Assembly: GCF_036186745.1 (NCBI RefSeq)
Contig: NZ_CP108086.1
Span: 558,001-622,000, forward strand
DNA length: 64,000 nt
Origin: Microbispora hainanensis
GTDB taxonomy: Bacteria; Actinomycetota; Actinomycetes; Streptosporangiales; Streptosporangiaceae
Direction of reading: 5' to 3'
The number at the start of each line of letters is the position of its first letter. Position 1 is the first letter of the stretch. Positions 9,401 through 17,494 of this stretch are shown one piece after another. The notes beneath the pieces were generated by a model. It had not been told where the DNA came from, did no database searches, and was given only the letters and a program-made list of their open reading frames with translations. The position numbers and the translations under genes were made by a program.

Positions 9401-10208
9401 CCTCCCGCCGCTGGCCCTCGGCCAGCTCGGCCTCCACGTGGGCGCGCCGCGCCTGTACGGCCGCCTCGTCGGCCTCCTCACGCTGCAGCGTGTCGCGGAG
9501 GGTGATCACGTCGTCGGCGAGCAGGCGCAGCCGGGCGTCGCGCAGGTCGGCCTGGATGACTGCCGCCTTGCGGGCGATCTCGGCCTGCCGGCCCAGCGGT
9601 TTGAGCTGGCGGCGCAGCTCGGCCACGAGGTCCTGGACGCGGGTCAGGTTGGCCTGCATCGCGTCGAGCTTGCGGAGGGCCTTCTCCTTGCGCTTGCGGT
9701 GCTTGAGTACGCCCGCGGCCTCCTCGATGAACGCCCGGCGCTCCTCCGGCCCCGCGTGCAGCACCTGGTCGAGCTGGCCCTGGCCGACGATCACGTGCAT
9801 CTCCCGGCCGATGCCGGAGTCGGACAGCAGTTCCTGGATGTCGAGCAGGCGGCAGGTGTCGCCGTTGATGGCGTACTCGCTCTGGCCGGAACGGAACATC
9901 AGCCGGCTGATCGTCACCTCGGTGTAGTCGATCGGGAGCGCGCCGTCGCTGTTGTCGATCGTGAGGGTGACCTCGGCGCGGCCGAGCGGCGGGCGGCTCG
10001 AGGTGCCCGCGAAGATGACGTCCTCCATCTTGCCGCCGCGCAGCGACTTGGCGCTGTGCTCGCCCATCACCCACGCGAGGGCGTCCACGACGTTGGACTT
10101 GCCGGAGCCGTTGGGGCCCACCACGGCGGTGATGCCCGGCTCGAAGCGGAGGGTGGTGGCCGAGGCGAAGGACTTGAAGCCGCGTAAGGTGAGCGTCTTC
10201 AGATACAC
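6486..10208 (-). CDS. smc: Chromosome segregation ATPase SMC
   Basis: SMC forms the condensin-like complex with ScpA and ScpB and compacts the chromosome. I chose GTG 10208, giving 1240 residues, because it follows an AGGGGGG ribosome site and starts VYLKTLTLRGFKSFAS as in relatives; the frame is open 44 codons further upstream. Walker A GPNGSGKSN is at about 31-38, followed by two very long coiled coils rich in Ala, Glu and Arg, a hinge domain near residues 530-690 (GLLGPIATLLAVRPG...DLLGVNAAHGGSGGG), and the C-terminal head with signature LSLLSGGERSLTA and Walker B FYVMDEVEAALDD. Length is normal for actinobacteria. Confidence 0.97.
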   Translation of the reverse strand: MYLKTLTLRGFKSFASATTLRFEPGITAVVGPNGSGKSNVVDALAWVMGEHSAKSLRGGKMEDVIFAGTSSRPPLGRAEVTLTIDNSDGALPIDYTEVTISRLMFRSGQSEYAINGDTCRLLDIQELLSDSGIGREMHVIVGQGQLDQVLHAGPEERRAFIEEAAGVLKHRKRKEKALRKLDAMQANLTRVQDLVAELRRQLKPLGRQAEIARKAAVIQADLRDARLRLLADDVITLRDTLQREEADEAAVQARRAHVEAELAEGQRREAELEAAENEAQPRLKAAQETYYRLSGLRERLRGVESLAAERRRHAADAASIERRGRDPEDLEREAAEVREQERVLAEELDEARERLDAAVEARAEAEEALAAEERRLTAASRAAADRREALARLRGQVESARSRARAAGDEIGRLTKAVEDATRRAEQAQDELDAQAVDEAPADPGLAAELEAAQESVDLARAAVEEARAVAEEAEAVVERVRADLAAPRDALAAAKAAVSTARAADAESQRAVAALQARCEALEMSLAGGADGAAALLGAGLPGLLGPIATLLAVRPGAEAAIAAVLAVDGVAVASLTAAVAAVEHLREAGAGRAALLIAGDRQSDGDQSARPETPVAGAEWAADLVTVPDELRPAVEALLSDVVVVPDLLTARKVVDAHPELRAVTMSGDLLGVNAAHGGSGGGSSLLQMRTALDEAAADLATAGAEAERHAEALAEAVAAERECQLALEAAQARVAEAQNGVSAAQSGVNSAQNGLNAAQAGLDRLRGRQREADQRAAAAAKQLARLEAAVKAAQDEAARLSRSVVDAQEAREQAQAAVVELEEQLAEAEYAAELEAEPTTDTRDELAAACGVTRQAEMEARLTVRTAEERVRGIAGRADALLRAAQRERQDRARAAADRERRRRQAEIATAVAEGARAALNALEGSLARAAEERDEAERARGQIDAELKQVRLRVRELSSELDALVNRVHGSEMARTERRLRLEQMEQRALEEYGIELEPLIAEYGPSVPVPGDPPVPYVREEQEKRARTAERQMTQLGKVNPLALEEFAALEERHAFLTSQLEDLKKTRRDLLLVVKEVDDRVEQVFAAAYEDVAREFQGIFQRVFPGGEGRLLLTDPEDMLTTGVEVEARPPGKKVKRLSLLSGGERSLTAVAFLISIFKARPSPFYVMDEVEAALDDTNTQRLLTLFEELRQTSQLIVITHQKRTMEIADALYGVSMRGDGVTQVVSQRLREKV

Positions 10209-10360
10209 GTCCGCCCCCCTCGGTGCCGCCTGGCGTTTGGGGGGAAGACTACAGCGCCCGGCGGCCGGGGATGTGGTGATAGGCGCCCGTGGCCGATTGG
10301 GAAATGAATTCGGGTAAGGCAAGACGGGCGGTTCGCCCATCCCGCCCGTGGCCCGTTACT

Positions 10361-10396
10361 TATGATCAGTCAACCGTTTTTATGATCAGTTAACCG
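10361..10396. promoter_or_regulatory. Twin direct repeat upstream of smc (possible operator/promoter)
   Basis: TATGATCAGTCAACCG (10361-10376) is repeated as TATGATCAGTTAACCG (10381-10396), a 20-bp period, close to two helical turns. Each copy contains the palindrome TGATCA. It lies about 150 bp upstream of the smc start in the only A/T-rich part of the 278-bp gap. On the minus strand TTGATT and TAAAAA are 17 bp apart within it. Confidence 0.5.
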
Positions 10397-10486
10397 TCGA
10401 ATCAAATTGCCGGGGAACGACGGCGCAAATGGCAAGGGACGCCTTTGCGGGGCGTCCCTACAATCCTTTCCCGTTCCCGCCGGGCC

Positions 10487-10681
10487 TCAGGTGAGAGCCG
10501 GCTCGCGATCCTGCAGCCGGACCAGGGCCTCGTCACGAGTTTGCGCCGCGAGCGCGTCGTTCTGGGCCTGGAGCCGGGTGAGTTCTGCCTCGAGGTCGCG
10601 GATGCGCTGCTGGAGACGGCGCATTTCCGAGATCATCCGAGGATCAGGACCGCCGACGTGGCCGAGTAGAGCCTTCGCCAT
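10487..10681 (-). CDS. Small coiled-coil protein (64 aa)
   Basis: This 64-residue protein begins MAKALLGHVGG and continues as a single predicted coiled coil (about residues 17-55, heptads with MRRLQQRIRDLEAELTRLQ). I recall similar proteins beginning with the same GHVGG motif in other actinomycetes, but no function is known to me. The ATG at 10681 follows GGAGGA at 8 bp spacing. It lies between acyP and smc on the same strand, so it may be co-transcribed with smc; a short coiled coil next to smc could be coincidental. Confidence 0.75.
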   Translation of the reverse strand: MAKALLGHVGGPDPRMISEMRRLQQRIRDLEAELTRLQAQNDALAAQTRDEALVRLQDREPALT

Positions 10682-10829
10682 AGTAAAGGGTCCTCCACGC
10701 TGAGTGACCAGACTGGTTCGCGCACTTCATGCCGCGGGAGGGGTGCGCGTGGTTCCTCTCAAGAGTCGCACCGGCAATGGAGGCGGTCAAGTTGAACGCT
10801 CCGCACAGACGCACCGGTGGGCACTCTCG

Positions 10830-10850
10830 CTAGATAAATATACCGGATTT
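10830..10850 (-). promoter_or_regulatory. A/T-rich promoter-like element upstream of the coiled-coil gene
   Basis: In the 188-bp gap upstream of the 64-aa gene, the minus strand reads TATATTTATCTAG at about 10832-10844. This is the only A/T-rich stretch there and offers overlapping -10 hexamers. A -35 element is not obvious. Confidence 0.35.
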
Positions 10851-10869
10851 AGGAGGTTTGAGGGAAGCC

Positions 10870-11139
10870 CTACCTCTCGACAAACCCGGCGATACCTCTC
10901 TTCGCATCGCTCCAGCGCTCGACCACCCCCTCGACGTGGCCGGGCGTGTCTCCGGTGCGTAACAACGACAGGAGTTTCTCGCATGACTCCCTCGGGCCCT
11001 CGGCGACGACCTCGACCCTCCCGTCGGCCAGGTTCGAGGCCCACCCGACGAGCCCGAGCTCCAGTGCGCGGGCGCGGGTCCACCAGCGGAACCCCACACC
11101 CTGCACCCGTCCACGGACCCATGCCGTCAACCGAACCAC
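10870..11139 (-). CDS. acyP: Acylphosphatase
   Basis: This small enzyme hydrolyses acyl phosphates. The 89-residue frame from GTG 11139 has the catalytic signature [11 protein letters not shown] (about residues 10-20; the Arg binds phosphate), the Asn-containing [17 protein letters not shown] (about 32-48), and the C-terminal FVER. Length matches the family. There is no good ribosome site before the GTG, so the exact start is uncertain. It lies between fpg and smc, an order also seen in Streptomyces as I recall. Confidence 0.9.
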   Translation of the reverse strand: MVRLTAWVRGRVQGVGFRWWTRARALELGLVGWASNLADGRVEVVAEGPRESCEKLLSLLRTGDTPGHVEGVVERWSDAKRGIAGFVER

Positions 11140-11186
11140 GCCTACAAGTATCCAGATCGACTCCGGCCGGCGCAGCGGGGGGTGGT

Positions 11187-12068
11187 CTAAGGGCGGGCGC
11201 TCCTCGGGCGGGGCTGGCACTTCGGGCAGCTGTAGGAGGACCTGTTCATGAACGCCTCCCGCCTGATGGGCGTTCCGCAGCGGCGGCACGGCTCGTCCCG
11301 CCTGCCGTACACCGCGAGCGAGCGGTCGAAGTAGCCGCTCTCGCCGTTCACGTTGACGTAGAGGCTGTCGAAGGAGGTGCCGCCCTGCCCCAGCGCCTCG
11401 GTCATGACCTCGCGGACCGCCGCGAGCAGTTCGGCGATCTTCGGCCGGGTCAGCGTCTCCGTCGGCCGCGCCCAGTGCAGGCGCGCGCGCCACAGCGCCT
11501 CGTCCGCGTAGATGTTGCCGACCCCGCTGATCAGCGACTGGTCGAGCAGCGCCCGCTTGATCCCCGTACGGCGCAGCCGCAGCCGTACGGCGAACTCGGC
11601 GTCGTCGAAGGCGTCCTCGAGCGGGTCGGCGGCGATGTGCGCGATCGGCTCCGGCACCGGCCGGCCGAGACCGGAGGTCATGGGCGCCACCAGCAGGTGC
11701 CCGAAAGTGCGCTGGTCGACGAAGCGTAACTCCAGGCCGCCGTCGGCGAAGCCCATGCGCACGCGCAGGTGCTTCTCTATCGGCGACAGCGGGTCCACGA
11801 CGAGAAGCTGACCGCTCATGCCGAGATGGGCGATCAGCGCCTCGCCGGGCTCCTCCTCGCCGGTGGCGTCGTCGCGCAGGGGCAGCCACAGGTATTTGCC
11901 GCGCCGCTCGGCCGACGCCAGCGTGCGGCCCTTGAGCTGGGCGGGCAGATCGCCGACGTTGCGCCGGACCGCCCGGGGGTGCAGGACCTCGGCCGCGGCC
12001 ACCGTCCGGCCCGCGACCCAGCTCTCCAGGCCCCTGCGGACGACCTCGACCTCGGGCAGTTCGGGCAT
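11187..12068 (-). CDS. mutM: Formamidopyrimidine-DNA glycosylase
   Basis: Fpg/MutM removes 8-oxoguanine and ring-opened purines from DNA. The 293-residue protein has the catalytic N-terminus [10 protein letters not shown] (Pro2 nucleophile, Glu3), the KYLWL loop with the conserved lysine, and the helix-two-turn-helix near [12 protein letters not shown]. The C-terminal zinc finger has Cys-x2-Cys ... Cys-x2-Cys (CRRCG and CPKCQ). Its start lies 16 bp after the rnc stop, so the two are co-transcribed. Confidence 0.97.
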   Translation of the reverse strand: MPELPEVEVVRRGLESWVAGRTVAAAEVLHPRAVRRNVGDLPAQLKGRTLASAERRGKYLWLPLRDDATGEEEPGEALIAHLGMSGQLLVVDPLSPIEKHLRVRMGFADGGLELRFVDQRTFGHLLVAPMTSGLGRPVPEPIAHIAADPLEDAFDDAEFAVRLRLRRTGIKRALLDQSLISGVGNIYADEALWRARLHWARPTETLTRPKIAELLAAVREVMTEALGQGGTSFDSLYVNVNGESGYFDRSLAVYGRRDEPCRRCGTPIRREAFMNRSSYSCPKCQPRPRSARP

Positions 12069-12084
12069 GCGCCGTCTCCCGTGC

Positions 12085-12834
12085 TCAGGCGTGTACGGGA
12101 CCGGCGCCCTCGCGGGCGTCGCGCACCGCGCGGATCGCGGTCCAGGCCGCCTCGGCCGCCTGCTGCTCGGCCTCCTTCTTGCTGCGGCCCGAGCCCTTGC
12201 CGTACTCCTTGCCGCCCACGCGCACGACCGCGGAGAACGACTTGGCGTGGTCGGGCCCGCTCTCGTCCACGTGATACTCCGGCACGCCGAGCATCTCGGC
12301 GGCGGTGAGCTCCTGCAGGGACGTCTTCCAGTCGAGCCCGGCGCCGAGCGACGCCGACCGCGTGATGAGCGGGTCGAACAGCAGGTGGACGACGCGGAAC
12401 GCCTCGTCGAGGCCCTTGTCGACGTAGACCGTGCCGATCAGGGCCTCCAGCGTGTCGGCCAGGATCGACGACTTGTCGCGGCCGCCGGTGCCCTCCTCGC
12501 CACGGCCGAGCCGCAGGTATTTGCCGAGGTCGAGCGTCCTGGCGACGTCGGCGAGCGCGCGCATGTTGACCACGGCGGCGCGCAGCTTGGCGAGCTGGCC
12601 CTCCGGCAGGTCCGGGTGGTTGCGGAACAGCGTGTCCGTCACCACGAGACCCAGCACCGAGTCGCCCAGGAACTCCAGGCGCTCGTTCGTCGGCAGTCCG
12701 CCGTTCTCGTACGCGTACGAGCGGTGCGTCAGCGCCCGCTCGAGGATGCCGGTGCTGAGCCGGACATCCAGGATCTGGAACAGCTCGTCTCTCGCGACCT
12801 CGACGGGCACGGGCTTTACAGACGGCGCGGCCAT
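12085..12834 (-). CDS. rnc: Ribonuclease III
   Basis: RNase III cuts double-stranded RNA and matures rRNA; in Streptomyces it also affects antibiotic production. I chose ATG 12834 (249 aa) because it follows GGGAGG at 6 bp; the frame is open 46 codons further. The catalytic signature [12 protein letters not shown] is near residue 40, the second acidic site is [11 protein letters not shown], and the double-stranded RNA-binding domain occupies about 170-245 (ending in [13 protein letters not shown]). Confidence 0.96.
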   Translation of the reverse strand: MAAPSVKPVPVEVARDELFQILDVRLSTGILERALTHRSYAYENGGLPTNERLEFLGDSVLGLVVTDTLFRNHPDLPEGQLAKLRAAVVNMRALADVARTLDLGKYLRLGRGEEGTGGRDKSSILADTLEALIGTVYVDKGLDEAFRVVHLLFDPLITRSASLGAGLDWKTSLQELTAAEMLGVPEYHVDESGPDHAKSFSAVVRVGGKEYGKGSGRSKKEAEQQAAEAAWTAIRAVRDAREGAGPVHA

Positions 12835-12907
12835 GAAATCCTCCCAACTCCTAGGTGCAGGCAGGGCCGTGCACGGGAGGCAGGCGGGCCGGCCGAAGGC
12901 CCGAAGG

Positions 12908-12957
12908 CGTGGTGGACGCCGGTCCGCCGGGAGCCGATGGCCCCGGCGTCCACCACG
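12908..12957 (-). terminator. Strong hairpin between rpmF and rnc
   Basis: A perfect 15-bp stem pairs 12908-12922 with 12943-12957 around a 20-nt loop. On the minus strand it lies after the rpmF stop and before rnc. With no U-run it may act as a partial terminator or an RNase III processing site, which would be an apt place for autoregulation by rnc; that last point is speculation. Confidence 0.6.
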
Positions 12958-13102
12958 GCCGCGGGCGTGCATGTCGGTGCGTACCGTCCAACCGCCACCG
13001 CACGTTCCTATGGAGCACGGTAACTCTTTGAAGCACGGTAACGCCGACCGGCTCGCTTTGACGATCCGGCCGGCGTCCCGACGTCCCTTACCGCACGCGC
13101 GA

Positions 13103-13282
13103 TCAGGCCGACGGCTCGACGACCTGACGACGGTTGTAGGTGCCGCAGCTCGGGCACGCCACGTGCGGGCGCTTGGGCGAGCGGCACTGCGGGCAGCTCA
13201 CGAGTGCGACCGCCGCCGCCTTCCACTGGGACCTGCGGGCGCGGGTGTTGCTCCGCGACATCTTCCGCTTGGGGACGGCCAC
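13103..13282 (-). CDS. rpmF: Ribosomal protein bL32 (zinc-binding form)
   Basis: This 59-residue ribosomal protein begins at GTG 13282 behind AGGAGGG. The start [20 protein letters not shown] is the family signature. Two CxxC pairs (CPQC and CPSC) make the zinc ribbon, so this is the C+ form. It begins one base after the DUF177 stop, giving translational coupling of the classic DUF177-rpmF pair. Confidence 0.97.
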   Translation of the reverse strand: MAVPKRKMSRSNTRARRSQWKAAAVALVSCPQCRSPKRPHVACPSCGTYNRRQVVEPSA

Positions 13283-13283
13283 G

Positions 13284-13856
13284 TCAACCCTCCTGATCGT
13301 CTTCCTGTTCCACAACCAAACCCTGCAGCGCCGCCCAGCGGGCGTCGATCGCTTCGTGCCGGTGGTCAGGGCCGGCCTCCGCCAGCCTGATCCCGCACTC
13401 CGCACAGAGACCGGGGCAGTCATCACCGCACACCGGGCTCAGCGGCAGTGCGAGCACCACCGCGTCACGGAATACCGGCTCGAGATCGAGCAGTTCGCCG
13501 TCGAGGAGCAGATCGTCCTCTCCGGCGTCCTCCGCCGAGTAGAAGTAGAGCTCCTGGAAGTCGACCTCGATCTCCGAGGTCAACGGGTCCAGGCAGCGCG
13601 AGCACTCCCCCGTCAGGGGAGCCTGCGCCGTGCCCGTCACGAGCACGCCCTCCATCACCGCCTCGAGCCGGATGTCCAGCTCGACGTCGGCGTCCTTGGG
13701 AACGCCGATCATTCCGACGGCGAGATCCACCGGTGCCGGGAGAACCGGGCTGAGTGTGCGCATCGATCCCGGTCGGCGCCCCAGGTCATGGGTGGAGATC
13801 ACCCAGGGGGCTCGGGGATCGAGGCTGTGCAGACTCATCCTGCTCTCGTTAGGCAT
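13284..13856 (-). CDS. DUF177/YceD family protein
   Basis: YceD-family proteins precede rpmF in most bacteria; plant and E. coli work links them to 23S rRNA accumulation. The 190-residue frame starts [15 protein letters not shown] at residue 7 (13838) is an equally good start. Typical motifs are present: [17 protein letters not shown] in the middle and the C-terminal [13 protein letters not shown] with four Cys, then DARWAAL. It ends one base before rpmF. Confidence 0.93.
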   Translation of the reverse strand: MPNESRMSLHSLDPRAPWVISTHDLGRRPGSMRTLSPVLPAPVDLAVGMIGVPKDADVELDIRLEAVMEGVLVTGTAQAPLTGECSRCLDPLTSEIEVDFQELYFYSAEDAGEDDLLLDGELLDLEPVFRDAVVLALPLSPVCGDDCPGLCAECGIRLAEAGPDHRHEAIDARWAALQGLVVEQEDDQEG

Positions 13857-13908
13857 GGCGAATCACCGCCGTCGTGCAAGGCTGAAAGGCAAGAATACCA
13901 GCCCCGGT

Positions 13909-14385
13909 TCAGCCTCTGAGCCGCTCCACCAGCAGCTGGTGGACGAGGTCGGGGACCAGGCCGGACACGTCCCCTCCGTACCGGGCGATCTCCTTGAGCC
14001 TGCTCGACGACAGGAAGGAGTATTCCGGGTTGGTGGACATGAACAGCGTCTCGACGCCCGACATCCGATAGTTGAGCTGCGCCATCTGCAGCTCGTAGTC
14101 GAAGTCGCTGACCGCGCGCAGGCCCTTCACGATGGACGGGATGCCCTGCTGCCTGCAGAAGTCGACCAGCAGGCCGTGGAACTTCTCCACGCGGACGTTG
14201 CCGTACTCCTTCGTCACCGCCTGGAGCATCTCGATGCGCTCGTCGACGGTGAACAGGCTGCGCTTCTCGATGTTGATGAGCACGGCCACGACGACCTCGT
14301 CATACAGCCGTGACGTCCGGCCGATGATGTCCAGATGACCGTTGGTCACGGGATCGAACGACCCCGGGCAGACGACACGACGCAA
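13909..14385 (-). CDS. coaD: Phosphopantetheine adenylyltransferase
   Basis: CoaD makes dephospho-CoA from 4'-phosphopantetheine and ATP, the fourth step of CoA synthesis. From TTG 14385 the protein has 158 residues starting with RRVVCPGSFDPVTNGH, which holds the nucleotide-binding motif, and ends with SFLSSSRLKEIARYGGDV, the second ATP site. GGGGG lies upstream of the TTG. An in-frame GTG at 14406 overlaps the rsmD stop as GTGA and would add seven residues, so the start is not certain. Confidence 0.95.
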   Translation of the reverse strand: MRRVVCPGSFDPVTNGHLDIIGRTSRLYDEVVVAVLINIEKRSLFTVDERIEMLQAVTKEYGNVRVEKFHGLLVDFCRQQGIPSIVKGLRAVSDFDYELQMAQLNYRMSGVETLFMSTNPEYSFLSSSRLKEIARYGGDVSGLVPDLVHQLLVERLRG

Positions 14386-14402
14386 GGCGCACCCCCATAG
14401 AT

Positions 14403-14972
14403 TCACGGGTTCCCGGCTGCGTGACCGTACCAAACGGCCGCTTCGCCGTATCGACGGACCCTGTCTTCCGTGAAGCCCGCGGGCCACACCAGGTCCTTAC
14501 CCCTCGACTCCCGTTCCACGGCCACGAGCGCGCCCTCGGCCAGCCAGCCGTTGTCGCGCAGCGCCGTCAGCACCCGCGTGACCGCCTCGTCGGAGACGGC
14601 GTAGGGCGGATCGGCGAAGACGAAGTCGTACGGCTCCTCGCACGGCCGGGCCACCACCCGCTCGACCTTCTCGGCCCGCAGCGCCGCGCCCGGCAGCCCG
14701 AGGGACGCGATGTTCTCCCTGATCGTGCGCGCGGCCCTGGCGTCCGACTCCACCAGCAGCGCGTGGGCGGCCCCCCGGCTCAGCGCCTCCAGCCCGACGG
14801 CGCCCGACCCGGCGTACAGGTCGAGCACCCGGACCCCGTCCAGCGGGCCGAGCGCGGAGCCGACGGTGGCGAACAGGCCCTCCCGGGTGCGGTCGCTCGT
14901 CGGCCTGGTCGATCTCCCCGGTGGGACGGCCAGCCTGCGTCCCCCCGCCGTCCCTGCGATCACCCGCGTCAC
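14403..14972 (-). CDS. rsmD: 16S rRNA (guanine-966 N2)-methyltransferase
   Basis: RsmD methylates G966 of 16S rRNA in the small subunit. The 189 residues have the N-terminal signature TRVIAGTAGGRRLAVP, the target-region loop RPTSDRTREGLF, the SAM site VLDLYAGSGAVGLEALSRG and the catalytic FADPPY. It sits directly upstream of coaD, the common order in actinobacteria. Confidence 0.95.
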   Translation of the reverse strand: MTRVIAGTAGGRRLAVPPGRSTRPTSDRTREGLFATVGSALGPLDGVRVLDLYAGSGAVGLEALSRGAAHALLVESDARAARTIRENIASLGLPGAALRAEKVERVVARPCEEPYDFVFADPPYAVSDEAVTRVLTALRDNGWLAEGALVAVERESRGKDLVWPAGFTEDRVRRYGEAAVWYGHAAGNP

Positions 14973-15192
14973 ACCTTCATTGTCCCGCCCCCGGCGGCCG
15001 TCCCGGCACAGCGGAGGGGCACGGAGTCAAGAGTGGGCAAGCCGCGGCGACGAATGAGTAAGAGCCGTATCGCGGGGTCGGTCACTTGCGCATCATGAGT
15101 TCTGCGGCCTTCGCGGTGACCCAGGGGGAGGCCGGCCGGCGTGGTCGTGAGCCCTTCCGCACGCCGGCGCCCTCGGCACCTGACCCGAGGGC

Positions 15193-15243
15193 GGGCCCAG
15201 CCGGGGACGGCATTCGGGGGGAGGCCGTCCCAAGGCTGGGCCC
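15193..15243. other. Large two-part stem-loop between recG and rsmD
   Basis: GGGCCCAGCC (15193-15202) pairs perfectly with GGCTGGGCCC (15234-15243), and inside it GGGACGGC (15204-15211) pairs with GCCGTCCC (15224-15231). The total of 18 bp with one small bulge and a 12-nt loop is much more than expected by chance. It could be a terminator core, an RNA element or a processing site. Confidence 0.55.
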
Positions 15244-15253
15244 TGGGTCGTTT

Positions 15254-15283
15254 AACGGGCGTCGTGTTCACACGGCGCCCGTT
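15254..15283. terminator. Hairpin after recG
   Basis: AACGGGCGTCGTG (15254-15266) pairs with CACGGCGCCCGTT (15271-15283) with one G-U-type mismatch and a 4-nt loop. It lies just past the recG stop codon. The T-rich flank (TTTCATTTC) is on the plus-strand side, so termination of minus-strand transcripts would rely on the hairpin alone. Confidence 0.55.
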
Positions 15284-15295
15284 TCATTTCCCCCC

Positions 15296-17458
15296 TCACG
15301 CCTTCTCGAGGTATTCGGCGCGTTCGCCGGCGACCATGGTGTCGATCTCGGCGCGCAGGGCCGGGTGGGCCGACAGCTCGGAATCGGCGGACAGCAGGGC
15401 GGTCGCCTCGGCCCGGGCGGTCTCGATCACGTCCTCGTCGCGCAGCAGTTGCAGCAGCTTGAGCGAGGACTTGCGCCCCGACTGGGCGGCGCCGAGCACG
15501 TCGCCCTCTCTGCGCTGCTCCAGGTCGACACGGGACAGCTCGAACCCGTCCAGGGTCGCCGCCACCGCGTCGAGCCTGCGGCGCGCCTGGGTGCCCTCCG
15601 GGGCCTCGCTCACGAGCAGGCACAGCCCGGGCAGCCCGCCCCGGCCCACCCGGCCGCGCAACTGGTGGAGCTGGGAGACCCCGAAGCGGTCGGCGTCCAT
15701 GATGACCATCACCGACGAGTTGGGGACGTCGACGCCGACCTCGATGACCGTGGTCGCGACCAGCACGTCGATCTCGCCCCGGGCGAAGGCCCGCATCGTG
15801 GCGTCCTTGTCCTCGGGCGCGAGCTTGCCGTGCAGCGCCTCGATCCGCAGGCCCGACAGGGGGCCCTCGGCGAGCATGCGCGCGACGTCGAGCACCGCCA
15901 GGGGCGGCCTGCGCTCCTCGTCGTCCTTCGCCAGGTCGCCCTCGTCGCCCTCCTGGTCGCCGATGCGCGGGCACACCACGTAGGCCTGGCGGCCCAGGCC
16001 GACCTCCTCGCGCACCCGCTGCCAGGCGCGGTCGAGGTAGTGAGGCTTCTCCGCGGCGGGCACCACATGGGTGGTGATCGGGGCCCGCCCCGAGGGGAGC
16101 TGGGACAGCGTGGAGACCTCCAGGTCGCCGAACACGGTCATCGCGACCGTGCGCGGGATCGGCGTCGCCGTCATGACCAGCACGTGGGGGCGTCCGCCGC
16201 CGCCCTTCTCGCGCAGCGCGTCGCGCTGTTCGACGCCGAACCTGTGCTGCTCGTCCACCACGACCAGGCCGAGGTCGGCGAACTGCACGTGCTCCTGCAG
16301 CACGGCATGAGTGCCGATCACGATGCCGGCCGCGCCGGAGGCCGCGTCGAGCAGCGCGCTCCGCCGCGCGGCGGCCCCCATCGAGCCGGTGAGCAGCGCG
16401 ACCGCCGTCCCGCCGAACATGCCGCCCGCCGCGAGGTCGCCCAGCATGTTCACGATCGACCGGTGGTGCTGCTGGGCGAGGACCTCGGTGGGGGCGAGCA
16501 GCACGGCCTGCCCGCCGGAGTCGACCACCTGAAGCATCGCGCGCAGCGCGACCACGGTCTTGCCCGCGCCGACCTCGCCCTGCAGGAGCCGGTGCATGGG
16601 GTGTTCGCGGGCGAGGTCGGCGGCGATCTCCTCGCCGACCTGCCGCTGCCCCTCGGTGAGCTGGAACGGCAGCCGCTTGTCGAACTCGCGCAGCAGCCCG
16701 TCGTCGCGCCCGGGACGGGCCCGGGCGAGCCAGGCGGACGCGGCCATGCGCCGCCGCACCAGCACGGCCTGCAACACGAACGCCTCGTCGAACTTCAGCC
16801 GGTCGTGCGACCGGGCGACGTCCGCCTGGCTGCGGGGCCGGTGGACCCGCCGCAGCGCATCCTCGATCGGCAGCAGCCCCAGCCGCTCCCGGATCTCGGC
16901 GGGCACCGGGTCGTCCAGGCTGAGCACGTCGAGCACCGTGCGCACGGCCCGCCGGATCTTCCAGCTCGGCAGCCCCTGGGCGGAGGGATAGATCGGCACC
17001 AGTGCGGAGGCGAACTCCTCGGCCGTCTCCTCCGTCTCGTCGAACGACTCGTATTCGGGATGAGTGAGCGAGACGCGCCTGGTCCTCCCGCCGACGAAGA
17101 CGCCGACCTTGCCGGAGAACATCGCCTCGGTGCCCGGCGTGAGCCGCTGCTCGGCCACGTAGGCGCCCTTGCCGAAGAACGCCAGGTGGAGCTTCTCCTT
17201 GCCGTCGGTCACCTCGATGTCGAGCCAGGTGCCCTGCCGGTTCTTCATCGGCCTGCGCACGGCCGACGACACCTTCGCGACCACGGTGACGTGCTCGTCG
17301 TGCTCCAGCGACGCGATGGGCGTCAGCTCCCCGCGCTGCGCGTATCGCCGCGGATAGTGGCGCAGCAGCTCACCGACCGTGCTGATGCCCAGGGCGCTCT
17401 CCAGCGAGGCGGCCGACCTGCCGACCACCTTCTTGAGCGGCTCGTCGAAGCTCGTCAC
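15296..17458 (-). CDS. recG: ATP-dependent DNA helicase RecG
   Basis: RecG remodels stalled replication forks and Holliday junctions. The 720-residue protein has an N-terminal OB/wedge domain (about 60-170), helicase domain 1 with Walker A GEVGAGKT and Walker B DEQHRFG, and domain 2 with TTVIEVGVDVPNSSVM and QLRGRVGRGG. The end EAPEGTQARRRLDAV... is typical. The start at 17458 follows the DAK2-domain gene after 36 bp, consistent with one operon. Confidence 0.96.
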   Translation of the reverse strand: MTSFDEPLKKVVGRSAASLESALGISTVGELLRHYPRRYAQRGELTPIASLEHDEHVTVVAKVSSAVRRPMKNRQGTWLDIEVTDGKEKLHLAFFGKGAYVAEQRLTPGTEAMFSGKVGVFVGGRTRRVSLTHPEYESFDETEETAEEFASALVPIYPSAQGLPSWKIRRAVRTVLDVLSLDDPVPAEIRERLGLLPIEDALRRVHRPRSQADVARSHDRLKFDEAFVLQAVLVRRRMAASAWLARARPGRDDGLLREFDKRLPFQLTEGQRQVGEEIAADLAREHPMHRLLQGEVGAGKTVVALRAMLQVVDSGGQAVLLAPTEVLAQQHHRSIVNMLGDLAAGGMFGGTAVALLTGSMGAAARRSALLDAASGAAGIVIGTHAVLQEHVQFADLGLVVVDEQHRFGVEQRDALREKGGGGRPHVLVMTATPIPRTVAMTVFGDLEVSTLSQLPSGRAPITTHVVPAAEKPHYLDRAWQRVREEVGLGRQAYVVCPRIGDQEGDEGDLAKDDEERRPPLAVLDVARMLAEGPLSGLRIEALHGKLAPEDKDATMRAFARGEIDVLVATTVIEVGVDVPNSSVMVIMDADRFGVSQLHQLRGRVGRGGLPGLCLLVSEAPEGTQARRRLDAVAATLDGFELSRVDLEQRREGDVLGAAQSGRKSSLKLLQLLRDEDVIETARAEATALLSADSELSAHPALRAEIDTMVAGERAEYLEKA

Positions 17459-17494
17459 GACACCAATTACTACCCGTACGGGCCGACAATCCGG

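Larger units (their letters stand above)
14973..15295. other. Gene-free region between recG and rsmD (323 bp)
   Basis: No frame here looks coding. The region holds a large stem-loop (15193-15243) and a second hairpin (15254-15283), described separately. The right half would be the 3' end of the recG message and the left half the promoter region of rsmD-coaD. Confidence 0.5.

Noticed and set aside
7032..10187. A 1051-codon open frame antisense to smc
   Set aside because: Composition is that of a shadow of the Ala/Glu/Arg-rich coiled coil; there is no ribosome site and no recognisable domain.
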